From: CAZXNF01 sp050741255
Lineage (GTDB): Bacteria; Pseudomonadota; Gammaproteobacteria; Burkholderiales; SG8-41
DNA: 28,004 nucleotides
NCBI GenBank assembly: GCA_050741255.1
Contig: JBOIEQ010000046.1
Span: forward strand, 1 to 28,004
Reading direction: 5' to 3'
Part shown: piece after piece, positions 1 through 7,538 of the stretch
Numbering within the stretch: the first letter of the stretch is position 1
How the letters are laid out: each line of letters begins with the position of its first letter
The notes under the pieces: model-generated
Told to the model about the DNA's origin: nothing
The model's database searches: none
Seen by the model: the letters and a program-made list of their open reading frames with translations, nothing else
Made by a program: the position numbers and the translations under genes

Positions 1-2
1 GG

Positions 3-902
3 GCGATTCATCCGAAGGTCGGGTTGTTCGAGGAAGCCGCGAAGGAGATCCACGACATTCTCAAACAGGAGGGCGTGGCCGACATGCCGCTCGGCATCGA
101 CGTGGTCGAGCCGCCGTTCCTGTTTGCGTTGCAAAAGCTCGGCATCCAGGTCCGCGACTGCCAGCAGGTGATGCTGGAGGCGCGGGAGATCAAGAGCCAC
201 GACGAGATCACGCTGCTCAATACCGCCGCCGCCATGGTGGACGGCGTCTACCAGGACATCTACGAAGCGCTGAAGCCCGGCATCCGCGAGAACGAGGTCG
301 TGGCGCTCGCGACCAAGCGTCTGTACGAGATGGGCTCGGACTGCGTGGAGGCGATCAACGCCATCGCCGGCGAGCGCTGCAGCCCGCATCCGCACAACTT
401 TACCGACCGGCTGATCCGGCCGGGCGACCAGGCTTATTTCGACATCATCCAGTCGTACATGGGCTACCGCACCTGCTACTACCGCACCTTCACCGTGGGC
501 TCGGCGACCCAGTCGCAGCTCGACGCCTACAAAAAGGCGCGTGGATGGATGGACGGCGCGATCTCGATGCTGCGACCGGGCGTGACCACCGACAAGGTGG
601 CGAAGATGTTCCCGAAATCCACCGAGATCGGATTCGAGACGGAGATGTCGGCGTTTGGTCTGAATTTCTGCCACGGCCTGGGTCTCGGCCTGCACGAGAA
701 GCCGCTCATCTCGCGGCTGAACTCGTTCAAGGACACCTACGAGCTGAAGGCCGGGATGGTGTTCGCGGTGGAAACCTTCTGCCCGGCGTCGGACGGCGTC
801 TCCGCCGCGCGCATCGAGGAAGAGGTGGTGTTGACGCCGAAGGGCGCACAGGTCATCACGCTGTTCCCGGCGCAGGAACTGCCGATTGCCAACAGATACT
901 AG
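3..902 (+). CDS. M24-family (pita-bread) metallopeptidase-like enzyme, 5' truncated
   Basis: The reading frame is open to the window edge, so the N-terminal part lies upstream; a TTG at 24 is not a convincing start. What is visible is the end of the N-terminal domain and the whole C-terminal pita-bread domain of the M24 (Xaa-Pro aminopeptidase/creatinase) family. Counting from Leu at base 24 as residue 1, the five metal-ligand positions read Asp140, Cys151 (normally Asp, in the motif before Arg-Thr-Phe), His217 (CHGLGLGLHEKP), Glu250 (FAVET) and Glu265 (RIEEE). Four of five are kept, so metal binding may be changed. Substrate unknown. It could be a peptidase or a non-peptidase such as a creatinase-like amidinohydrolase or a lyase. 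It is followed by an inverted-repeat spacer and a hydroxyacid dehydrogenase on the same strand. The family is certain, the function is not. Confidence 0.85.
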   Translation, partial: AIHPKVGLFEEAAKEIHDILKQEGVADMPLGIDVVEPPFLFALQKLGIQVRDCQQVMLEAREIKSHDEITLLNTAAAMVDGVYQDIYEALKPGIRENEVVALATKRLYEMGSDCVEAINAIAGERCSPHPHNFTDRLIRPGDQAYFDIIQSYMGYRTCYYRTFTVGSATQSQLDAYKKARGWMDGAISMLRPGVTTDKVAKMFPKSTEIGFETEMSAFGLNFCHGLGLGLHEKPLISRLNSFKDTYELKAGMVFAVETFCPASDGVSAARIEEEVVLTPKGAQVITLFPAQELPIANRY

Positions 903-995
903 TGAGGGGAGAGGAGTGAGGGGAGAGGGGTAAAGGCCCGACTAAAGACTGCTCTAGCCGATTTCCTCCTCACTCCTCACCCCTTACTCCTCACC
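902..995. repeat. Inverted repeat of tandem purine/pyrimidine octamers (element A)
   Basis: A purine arm at about 902-930 (GTGAGGGG-type units) is followed by a pyrimidine arm at about 966-995 (CTCCTCAC-type units). The arms pair at roughly three quarters of positions, counted by hand. The element fills the whole spacer between the M24 gene and the FAD oxidase; its left end overlaps the TAG stop and its right end lies 6 nt before the ATG at 1002. The stretch 971-995 matches 26749-26773 at 24 of 25 bases, so this is a dispersed repeat. Confidence 0.75.
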
Positions 996-1001
996 GTCAA
1001 A

Positions 1002-2387
1002 ATGGACACCACCGAAAAACGCCTGACCCCCGAAGCGCTCGCCGAACTTGGCGCGCTGCTCGGCGACCGCGTGTCCACGGCACTCGCATTGCGCGAGCGC
1101 CATGGGCAGGACGAGTCCTGGCACGCGCCGCACGCGCCGGACGCCGTCGCTTTTCCGCACACGACCGAGGAAGTCGCGACGATCGTGCGCTTGTGCGCGA
1201 AGCACGGCCTGCCGGTGATTCCCTACGGCGTCGGCACTTCGCTCGAAGGCCACGTTGCCGCGCTGCGCGGCGGGGTGTGCCTCGACATGGGGCGCATGAA
1301 CCGCGTGCTGGAGGTCAACGGTGCCGACATGGACGCGCGGGTCGAAGCGGGCGTCACGCGCAAGCAGTTGAACGCGCACATCAAGGATACGGGGCTGTTC
1401 TTTTCCGTGGATCCCGGCGCCGACGCGACGCTGGGCGGCATGGCGTCGACGCGCGCTTCCGGCACGACGACGGTCCGCTACGGCACGATGCGCGAGAACG
1501 TTCTCGGCCTGACCGTGGTGCTGGCCGACGGCCGCGTGATCCGCACCGGCACGCGCGCCCGCAAGTCCGCGGCCGGCTACGACCTGACGCGGCTGTTCGT
1601 CGGCGCGGAGGGCACCCTGGGCGTGATCACGGAAGTGCAGGTGCGCCTGCATCCGGTGCCACAGGCGATCAGCGCGGCGGTCTGCCCCTTCGCGACGATG
1701 GCGGGCGCGGTGGACGCGGTGATCGAAATCATCCAGACCGGCATCCCGGTGGCCCGCATCGAGTTCCTCGACGAAGTGCAGATGCGCGGCATCAACCTGT
1801 ATTCGAAGCTCGGCCATCCCGAACAGCCGACGCTGTTCTTCGAGTTTCACGGGTCCGAAGCCGGGTTGAAGGAACAGGTTGAGCTCGCCGGCACCATTGC
1901 CCGCGAGCACGGCGGCGGCGAATTCCGGTGGGCGCTGCAGGCGGAGGACCGCAGCCGGTTGTGGCAGGCACGGCACGACGTGCTGTACGCGGCGCTCGCG
2001 CTGCGGCCGGGCGCCAAGGCGTACGTCACCGACGTCTGCGTGCCGATCTCGCGGCTCGCGGCATGCATCACGGAAACGCGCCGCGACATCGATGCGTCCG
2101 GACTGCTGGCGCCGATGGTCGGCCATGTCGGCGACGGCAACTTCCACCTGGCCATGCTGATCAACTCCGACGCGCCGGACGAAATCGCCGGCGCGCAGGC
2201 GCTGAACGAACGGCTCGTGGCGCGCGCGCTCGCGATGGGCGGCACCTGCACCGGCGAACACGGCATCGGCTACGGCAAGCTTGCGTCGCTGCGCGCGGAG
2301 CATGGCGATGCGGTGGACGTGATGAAACAACTGAAGGCGGCGCTTGATCCGCTGAACCTGATGAACCCCGGCAAGATCGTGCAGTAA
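1002..2387 (+). CDS. FAD-linked 2-hydroxyacid dehydrogenase (D-lactate dehydrogenase/GlcD type)
   Basis: A 461-residue flavoprotein of the vanillyl-alcohol-oxidase/PCMH fold, predicted to oxidise a 2-hydroxyacid (D-lactate, glycolate or similar) to the 2-oxoacid and pass electrons to the respiratory chain. The FAD-binding half spans about residues 45-220, with PYGVGTSLEGH (74-84), GADATLGGMAS (139-149) and VGAEGTLGVITE (200-211). The C-terminal FAD-oxidase domain has the GHVGDGNFH motif (His375, His382) and GTCTGEHGIGYGK (414-426), and ends with the usual N-L-M-N-P-G-K. Length is normal for single-subunit D-lactate dehydrogenases. No clear Shine-Dalgarno precedes the ATG because the spacer is a repeat arm. 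It sits directly before genes for a 2-oxoacid dehydrogenase complex, which suggests its product feeds that complex. The exact substrate cannot be read from the sequence. Confidence 0.92.
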   Translation: MDTTEKRLTPEALAELGALLGDRVSTALALRERHGQDESWHAPHAPDAVAFPHTTEEVATIVRLCAKHGLPVIPYGVGTSLEGHVAALRGGVCLDMGRMNRVLEVNGADMDARVEAGVTRKQLNAHIKDTGLFFSVDPGADATLGGMASTRASGTTTVRYGTMRENVLGLTVVLADGRVIRTGTRARKSAAGYDLTRLFVGAEGTLGVITEVQVRLHPVPQAISAAVCPFATMAGAVDAVIEIIQTGIPVARIEFLDEVQMRGINLYSKLGHPEQPTLFFEFHGSEAGLKEQVELAGTIAREHGGGEFRWALQAEDRSRLWQARHDVLYAALALRPGAKAYVTDVCVPISRLAACITETRRDIDASGLLAPMVGHVGDGNFHLAMLINSDAPDEIAGAQALNERLVARALAMGGTCTGEHGIGYGKLASLRAEHGDAVDVMKQLKAALDPLNLMNPGKIVQ

Positions 2388-2402
2388 GCAAAAGGAATAT
2401 TT

Positions 2403-3431
2403 GTGGCCACCAGCACCCTCAAGAAACCGAAGGCCGCCCCACCGGCCGATGACATCGGGCCCGACACCCGGCTCGACCTCTATCGCCTGCAGATGGAGAT
2501 CCGCTATTGCGAGAAGCGGGCCTACGACCTCTTCCTGCAGAACCTGATCAAGGGCACGAGCCACCTGTCGCTCGGGCAGGAGGCGATCGCCGCCGCGTTC
2601 GGCGTGGCGATGAAGCCGACCGATTGGACCTTCTGCACCTACCGCGGCCACGCGCATACGCTGGCGCGCGGCGCTTCGATGACCGGCGTGCTGGGCGAAC
2701 TGATGGGCCGCCAGTGCGGCCTGCTCGCCGGCAAGGGCGGTTCCATGCACCTGACCGATGTGTCCAAGGGCGCCATGGGCTCCTACGCGATCATCGGCGC
2801 GCACCTGCCGGTGGCGGCCGGCGCGGCCTGGTCGGCGCAGTACCGCGGCACGGACCAGGTCGCGGTGTGTTTCTTCGGCGACGGCACGACCAACATCGGC
2901 GCCTTCCATGAAGCGCTCAATTTCGCCGCCGTCTGGAAGCTGCCGGTCGTGTACGTGTGCGAGAACAATCTCTACATGGAATACACCCCGATCGACCAGG
3001 TCACCGCGGTGAAGCATCCGGCGGCGGACCGCGCCTCGGCCTACGGGCTGGAACGGATCATCGTCGACGGCAACGACGCGGATGCCACCTATCGCGTGGC
3101 CATGACCGCGCTCGACAAAGCCCGCGCCGGCGGCGGGCCCTCGCTGATCGAAGCCATGACCTACCGGCACTCCGGCCATTCGCGCGCGGATCCGGGCAAG
3201 TACCGGCCGGCGGGCGAACTGGAGAAGTGGCTGGAGCGCGACCCGATCAAGATGTACCGCGAGCGCCTGCTGTCGCTTGGTTTCAACGAGGCCACGGTCA
3301 AGGACATCGAGGACACGGCCATGGCGCAGGTGAACGCGGCGACCGAGGCGGCGAAGGTGTCGCCGCCGCCCTCGCTCGACATGATCGACCGGGATGTGTG
3401 GGCGGACGGAGGCACGGCATGGCGGAACTGA
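2403..3431 (+). CDS. Thiamine-diphosphate-dependent 2-oxoacid dehydrogenase E1, alpha subunit
   Basis: A 342-residue E1-alpha of the pyruvate/acetoin/branched-chain 2-oxoacid dehydrogenase type. It binds thiamine diphosphate and decarboxylates a 2-oxoacid (or cleaves acetoin) together with E1-beta. The ThDP motif runs from GDG (159-161) to NN (188-189). Other family signatures are SLGQEA (56-61), YRGHAH (80-85) and the phosphorylation-loop-like YRHSGHSRADPGKYR near residue 255. The GTG start at 2403 is chosen because AAGGA lies about 8 nt upstream and the start falls 15 nt after the preceding stop. The end overlaps the E1-beta start by 13 nt, which fits translational coupling. The length and separate alpha/beta genes resemble AcoA-type enzymes, but the substrate (pyruvate, acetoin or branched 2-oxoacid) cannot be separated by eye. 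Confidence 0.93.
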   Translation: MATSTLKKPKAAPPADDIGPDTRLDLYRLQMEIRYCEKRAYDLFLQNLIKGTSHLSLGQEAIAAAFGVAMKPTDWTFCTYRGHAHTLARGASMTGVLGELMGRQCGLLAGKGGSMHLTDVSKGAMGSYAIIGAHLPVAAGAAWSAQYRGTDQVAVCFFGDGTTNIGAFHEALNFAAVWKLPVVYVCENNLYMEYTPIDQVTAVKHPAADRASAYGLERIIVDGNDADATYRVAMTALDKARAGGGPSLIEAMTYRHSGHSRADPGKYRPAGELEKWLERDPIKMYRERLLSLGFNEATVKDIEDTAMAQVNAATEAAKVSPPPSLDMIDRDVWADGGTAWRN

Positions 3432-4396
3432 CCTATCGGGACGCCGTGGCGGCGGGCATCGCGCAGGAGATGGCGCGCGATGAAAACGTCGTATTTCTCG
3501 GCGAGGACGTGGCGGCGGCGGGCGGCGTGTTCAAGGCGACCGTCGGCCTGCTGGAGCAGTTCGGGCCGAAGCGCGTGCGCGACTGCCCGATTTCGGAGCA
3601 GGCGATCCTCGGCGCGGCCATGGGCGCGGCGATGACGGGCCTGAAACCCATCGCCGAAATCATGTTCTCGGATTTTCTCGCCGTGTGCTGGGACATCGTG
3701 GCGAACGAGATCGCCAAGTCGCGCTACATGACGAACGGGCAGATCGCCCTGCCGCTCGTCATCCGCACCGCCAACGGCGCCGGCTCGCGTTTCGGCGCGC
3801 AGCATTCGCAGGCGGTGGAGAACTGGGCGATGGCGATTCCCGGCATCAAGGTCGTCGCGCCGGCGTTTCCCGCCGACGTCAAGGGCCTGCTGGCGGCCGC
3901 GGTGCGCGACCCGGACCCGGTGCTGTTCTTCGAGCAGAAGTCGCTCTATTCGATGAAGGGCGAGGTGCCCGACGGCGAATACGTGGACGAACTGGGCAAG
4001 GCGAAAGTGATTCGCCGCGGCAAGGACGTGACGATCGTCGCGCTTGCGTCCATGGTGCACAAGTCGCTCGACGCCGCGGCCGTCCTGGAAAAGGAGCACG
4101 GCATCTCGTGCACGGTGGTGGACGTGCGCTCGCTGGTGCCGCTCGACACGCAGACCATCCTGTCCGAGGTGGTGAAGACGGGCCGGCTGGTCACCGTGGA
4201 GGAAAATCCGCGGCTGTGCGGCTGGGGCGCGGAAATCGCCTCCATCGTCGCCGACGAATGCTTCTGGAGCCTTGACGGCCCGATCTTGCGCATCACGACG
4301 CCACACATTCCGCTGCCGTCGGCGGACCAGCTCGAGGACGCGACGATCCCGTCGGTGGAACGCATCGTGCGCGAGATCAGGGACAAAATTGATTAG
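3419..4396 (+). CDS. 2-oxoacid dehydrogenase E1, beta subunit
   Basis: A 325-residue transketolase-type beta subunit that pairs with the preceding E1-alpha. Recognisable features are GEDVAAAGGVFKAT (residues 28-41), the ISEQAILGAAMGAA block, the R-T-A-N-G-A-G-S-R-F-G-A-Q-H-S-Q segment near residue 117 that lines the ThDP site, the VVAPAFPADVKGLL block, and the C-terminal transketolase domain with a conserved ENPR. The ATG at 3419 is chosen over upstream in-frame codons because those lie inside E1-alpha and GGAGG sits about 6 nt before the ATG. It overlaps E1-alpha by 13 nt. Its TAG stop lies at the edge of the inverted-repeat spacer (element B). Confidence 0.93.
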   Translation: MAELTYRDAVAAGIAQEMARDENVVFLGEDVAAAGGVFKATVGLLEQFGPKRVRDCPISEQAILGAAMGAAMTGLKPIAEIMFSDFLAVCWDIVANEIAKSRYMTNGQIALPLVIRTANGAGSRFGAQHSQAVENWAMAIPGIKVVAPAFPADVKGLLAAAVRDPDPVLFFEQKSLYSMKGEVPDGEYVDELGKAKVIRRGKDVTIVALASMVHKSLDAAAVLEKEHGISCTVVDVRSLVPLDTQTILSEVVKTGRLVTVEENPRLCGWGAEIASIVADECFWSLDGPILRITTPHIPLPSADQLEDATIPSVERIVREIRDKID

Positions 4397-4490
4397 CCGC
4401 CTAGGCGCAGAGGCGCCAAGAACAGCATCTCAGGTGAATACCCCGTGCAATTGCCCCGCTTTCCTTGGCGTCTTGGCGCCTTGGCGGCCA
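4394..4490. repeat. Inverted repeat of CTTGGCG-type oligomers (element B)
   Basis: The arm at 4396-4420 pairs with the arm at 4464-4488 at 21 of 25 positions. Both arms are built from short repeating units of the kind CGCCAAG/CTTGGCG. It occupies the spacer between E1-beta and E2. The element starts at the TAG stop of E1-beta, and the same leading sequence (TTAGCCGCC) begins element E at 18962, so the two belong to one family. The spacer lies inside a probable operon, so it is not simply a terminator. Confidence 0.8.
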
Positions 4491-4509
4491 AAATGAATGT
4501 AGGGATTTT

Positions 4510-5739
4510 ATGGACGTGATCATGCCGCAGTTGGGCGAGACCGTTGCCGAAGGCACCGTCGCCAAGTGGTACAAAAAGGTCGGCGACGCCGTGAAGGCGG
4601 ACGAGACCCTGTTCGACGTGGAGACGGACAAGGTCAGCACCGAGATTCCGTCGCCGGTGGACGGGATCGTTGCCGAGATCCTGATCGGCGAGGGCGTGAG
4701 TGCGAAGGTGGGCGTGCGGCTCGCGGTGATCCGCGAAGCCGGTGGCGCCGCGGCAACGGTTGCGCCTGCAGCGAAAGCGGCGCCCGCCGCGGTCGCGACT
4801 GCCGCCAGTGCGCCGCGCACCGCGCTGCCGCGCGCGGATGCGCAGGAACGGCTGTCGCCCGTCGTGCGCCGGCTCGTCGCCGAGCATGGACTGGACATCC
4901 GGTCGCTTGCCGGCAGCGGCCGTGACGGCCGCATCACGCGCGAGGACGTCCTGCGCGTCATCGAAGCCGGTACGGGCAAGGGGGTGCGCTCGCAGGACCG
5001 GCCCGCGTATGGCGACGTCGCCGCCGGTACGACCCGCCTTCCCCTCAATAGCATCCGCCGCCGCACCGCGGAGCACACGGCCCGGGTGTGGAGCACCGTG
5101 CCGCACGTCCTGCAGGCGATGGAAGTGGATTTTCTGCGTGTCGAGCAGGCGCGGGCGAAGCACGGGGAGGCCTGGAAGGCGCGGGAGGGATTTTCGCTGA
5201 CCTATCTGCCGTTCATCGCGCGGGCGGTGTCGATCGCGCTGGCGAAATTCCCGCACCTCAATGCCTCGCTCGACCGCGACCATCTGGTGCTGCACAAGCG
5301 CATCAACCTCGGCATCGCGGTGGACCTCGGCTTCGACGGGTTGGTGGTGCCGGTGGTCAAGGACGTGCCCAACAAATCGCTGCCGCAGGTTGCGCGCGAA
5401 ATCAACGACCTCGCCGCGCGCGCGCGCGCCGGCAAACTCAGGCCCGACGACACGACCGAGGGCACCTATACGCTGTCGAACTCCGGCGTGTTCGGCACGC
5501 TGATCACCGCGCCGATCGTGAACGCGCCGCAGGTGGCGATCCTGTCCACCGACGGCGTGAAGAAGCGGCCAGTCGTCATCGAAAGCGCGGCCGGCGACAG
5601 CATCGCGATCCGGCCGGTCGGCGTGCTGGCGCAGACCTTCGACCACCGCGCCATCGACGGCGCCTATTCCGCAGCTTTCCTGAAAGAGGTCAAGGCGGCG
5701 ATCGAGTCGCGTGACTGGGCGCAAGCGCTGGAAGCTTAA
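4510..5739 (+). CDS. Dihydrolipoamide acyltransferase (E2) of the 2-oxoacid dehydrogenase complex
   Basis: A 409-residue E2. It has one lipoyl domain (residues 1-76; the lipoylated lysine is Lys41 in ETDKVST), an Ala-rich flexible linker (about 78-108), a peripheral-subunit-binding domain (about 115-151, SPVVRRLVAEHGLDI then GRITREDV) and a catalytic acyltransferase domain with the active-site motif HRAIDG (His379, Asp383). It transfers the acyl group made by E1 to CoA. The ATG at 4510 is used because the MPQLGETVAEG lipoyl start follows at once and GTAGGGA precedes it; the in-frame ATG at 4465 lies in repeat sequence. No lipoamide dehydrogenase (E3) is nearby, so E3 is probably shared from elsewhere in the genome. 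Which acyl group is carried is not clear. Confidence 0.93.
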   Translation: MDVIMPQLGETVAEGTVAKWYKKVGDAVKADETLFDVETDKVSTEIPSPVDGIVAEILIGEGVSAKVGVRLAVIREAGGAAATVAPAAKAAPAAVATAASAPRTALPRADAQERLSPVVRRLVAEHGLDIRSLAGSGRDGRITREDVLRVIEAGTGKGVRSQDRPAYGDVAAGTTRLPLNSIRRRTAEHTARVWSTVPHVLQAMEVDFLRVEQARAKHGEAWKAREGFSLTYLPFIARAVSIALAKFPHLNASLDRDHLVLHKRINLGIAVDLGFDGLVVPVVKDVPNKSLPQVAREINDLAARARAGKLRPDDTTEGTYTLSNSGVFGTLITAPIVNAPQVAILSTDGVKKRPVVIESAAGDSIAIRPVGVLAQTFDHRAIDGAYSAAFLKEVKAAIESRDWAQALEA

Positions 5740-5753
5740 GGCAAAGGCAATCT

Positions 5754-5862
5754 GAACCACAGAGGCACAGAGGCACGGAGAAAGCAAAGAAATGAAAGGA
5801 TGCAAGGGGGCTGGTGGGTTGTACATCGAGGTGTTCTCCGTGCCTCTGTGCCTCTGTGGTGA
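5754..5862. repeat. Perfect 26-bp inverted repeat of CAGAGGCA-type units (element C)
   Basis: Arms 5756-5781 and 5835-5860 are exact reverse complements over 26 nt, separated by a 53-nt purine-rich loop. Each arm is itself a tandem of CAGAGGCA/TGCCTCTG units. It sits between the E2 gene and the beta-hydroxyacid dehydrogenase gene, both on the + strand. It is close in sequence to element F (22092-22180). As RNA it would form a very stable hairpin, able to attenuate transcription or protect a 3' end. Confidence 0.9.
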
Positions 5863-5889
5863 AATGTTTTCTTTAACAGGGTCTATGCA

Positions 5890-6816
5890 ATGGCGAATCT
5901 GAAGCAACACAAACTCGGCTGGATCGGCATCGGCCGCATGGGCTACGCGATGGCGGAGCGGCTGGCGAAGGCGGGCTGCGACATCGCTGTCTGGAACCGC
6001 ACGAAGGCGAAAGCCGAGCCGCTGGCCAAGGTTGGTGCGAAGGTGGTGGACAAGCTGACGGACCTCGCCGGCTGCGACATCGTGTTCACGATGGTCTCGA
6101 CCGGCAAGGACGTGAAGGAAGTGCTGTACGGTCCCAACGGTGTGACGTCTGGCGGCAAGGCGCCGAAGATCATCGTGGACAGCACGTCGATTTCGCTGGA
6201 GGAATCCGCCGAGATCCGGGCGAAGCTCGCGACGCTCGGCGTGAAGATGCTCGCCGCGCCGGTCTCCGGCAACGCGAAGGTCATCAAGGCGGGCAAGCTG
6301 ACGGTGGTGGCCTCCGGGCCGAAGGACGCCTTCGATGCCGTGTCGCCGTATCTGGAGGCCATCGGCCGCGGCGTGTCATATGTGGGCGACGGCGAGCTGT
6401 CGCGGATCGCGAAGATCTGCCACAACGTGATGCTCGGTGTCGTGATCCAGAACCTGTGCGAGATCACGGTGCTGGCGGAGAAGGCCGGCATGCAGCGCCA
6501 CGCCTTCCTCGATTTTTTGAACAAGAGCGTGATGGGCTCGATGTTCACCGCGTACAAAACCCCCGCGCTGACCAATCTCGACTTCCACGTCACGTTCACG
6601 CCGGAACTCCTGCGCAAGGACATCGACCTGGGCCTCAACGCGGGGAAAACGTTCGGGGTGCCGATGCCACTGACGTCGCTCACGCGCGACCTCGTGCAGA
6701 CGCTGATCGGCCACGGCTACACCGATCAGGATTTTTCGGCACTGCTGATGTTGCAGGCCAAGGCGTCGGGGCTGGACATCAAATCCGAGAACGTGAAGGT
6801 CGGCGACGGGCTGTAG
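5890..6816 (+). CDS. NAD(P)-dependent beta-hydroxyacid dehydrogenase (3-hydroxyisobutyrate dehydrogenase family)
   Basis: A 308-residue member of the family that includes 3-hydroxyisobutyrate dehydrogenase and tartronate semialdehyde reductase. The N-terminal Rossmann domain opens with GIGRMG (13-18) followed by VWNRTKAK, whose Arg/Lys residues suggest NADP(H). The substrate-binding segment is APVSGN (123-128; the family usually has APVSGG). The probable catalytic lysine is Lys175 in RIAKICHN, followed by the all-alpha C-terminal domain. The usual Gly-rich stretch before that lysine is altered here (VGDGELSRIAK). The ATG at 5890 has a modest AGGG about 10 nt upstream. It lies downstream of the 2-oxoacid dehydrogenase genes after element C and may act in the same acid-degradation route. 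The substrate is not known. Confidence 0.9.
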   Translation: MANLKQHKLGWIGIGRMGYAMAERLAKAGCDIAVWNRTKAKAEPLAKVGAKVVDKLTDLAGCDIVFTMVSTGKDVKEVLYGPNGVTSGGKAPKIIVDSTSISLEESAEIRAKLATLGVKMLAAPVSGNAKVIKAGKLTVVASGPKDAFDAVSPYLEAIGRGVSYVGDGELSRIAKICHNVMLGVVIQNLCEITVLAEKAGMQRHAFLDFLNKSVMGSMFTAYKTPALTNLDFHVTFTPELLRKDIDLGLNAGKTFGVPMPLTSLTRDLVQTLIGHGYTDQDFSALLMLQAKASGLDIKSENVKVGDGL

Positions 6817-6823
6817 GCGGGAA

Positions 6824-6843
6824 CCGCCGGCACGGGCCGGCGG
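6824..6843 (+). terminator. GC-rich stem-loop after the hydroxyacid dehydrogenase gene
   Basis: A 7-bp stem (6824-6830 with 6837-6843) and 6-nt loop begin 8 nt after the stop codon. No T-run follows, so it may be only a weak or factor-assisted terminator. Confidence 0.3.
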
Positions 6844-6844
6844 G

Positions 6845-6850
6845 TATGAT
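6845..6850 (+). promoter_or_regulatory. Possible -10 element (TATGAT) upstream of the CMD-family gene
   Basis: TATGAT lies 29 nt before the ATG at 6880, directly after the stem-loop; a clear -35 box is not seen. A strong Shine-Dalgarno (CAGGAGA) at 6868-6874 follows. The arrangement would let 6880 onward start a new transcription unit. Confidence 0.35.
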
Positions 6851-6879
6851 TCAGAATTGGTTTCCATCAGGAGAATGCC

Positions 6880-7533
6880 ATGGCCCAGCAACGCATCAGT
6901 TACGTGCCCGCGGAGAAGATGACGCCGGAGATGCGCGCGGAAATGGAACGCTGCGCCCGCGAAGGCACGCCGCGCCCGGAGAGTTCGGCCGTGCGCGCGC
7001 ACGTGCCCGGCGCGTTCTGGGCCTTCGCCAACGCCTGGCGCGACATCTTCCACACCGGCATCCTCGACCACGCGATCAAGGAACTGGCGCGCCTGTACGT
7101 ATCCCGCGCCGTGAAGTGCGAGTTCTGCGGCAACCAGCGCTCGACCAAGGCCTTCGATTCAGCGCTGGAGGAGGCGCAGGCCGACGACCTGGTCAATTTC
7201 GAGAAGTCTTCCCGCTACGACGATCGCCAGAAGGCCGCACTGGCCTACGCCGAGGCGATCACCTGGCGGCTCGATACCGACGACGCCTTCTGGGCCCGCC
7301 TGAAGCGGCATTACTCCGAGCCGGAACTGGTCGAACTCGGCTGCTTCATCGCGCTGACCATGGGCCAGCAGAGCTGGCTGCGACTGCTCAACATCGAACA
7401 CCACCAGGTGATGACCGGCACCTCGACGTCGATGGCGCCGGGCTTCGAGACGGCGGAGGCGCTCGCGAAGTCGAAGGCCGCGCCCGACTACTGGGCGAAG
7501 CAGGATACGGCGCCCAAGCGTACCGCGGCTTGA
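6880..7533 (+). CDS. Carboxymuconolactone decarboxylase/AhpD-like protein
   Basis: A 217-residue all-helical protein with the AhpD/CMD core: a basic helix then CEFCGNQR (Cys80-x-x-Cys83). In AhpD-type alkylhydroperoxidases the CxxC is followed three residues later by a catalytic His; here that position is Arg87. A CxxC-dependent redox function is therefore possible, but the proton-relay His is missing. The C-terminal half (LGCFIALTMGQQSWLRLLNIEHHQ) matches the helical packing region of the family. SD CAGGAGA sits about 6 nt before the ATG. The stop overlaps or nearly abuts the start of the ATP-grasp gene, so the two are probably cotranscribed. Substrate unknown. Confidence 0.8.
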   Translation: MAQQRISYVPAEKMTPEMRAEMERCAREGTPRPESSAVRAHVPGAFWAFANAWRDIFHTGILDHAIKELARLYVSRAVKCEFCGNQRSTKAFDSALEEAQADDLVNFEKSSRYDDRQKAALAYAEAITWRLDTDDAFWARLKRHYSEPELVELGCFIALTMGQQSWLRLLNIEHHQVMTGTSTSMAPGFETAEALAKSKAAPDYWAKQDTAPKRTAA

Positions 7534-7538
7534 CCGGG

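Noticed and set aside
984..3179. A 731-residue minus-strand open frame opposite the FAD oxidase and E1-alpha genes
   Set aside because: It is Arg/Ala/His-rich and lies opposite two well-supported genes; a typical high-GC antisense shadow.
6456..7530. Long upstream extension of the ATP-grasp reading frame
   Set aside because: It overlaps the hydroxyacid dehydrogenase and CMD genes in another frame and lacks any domain; only the part from about 7530 carries ligase motifs.
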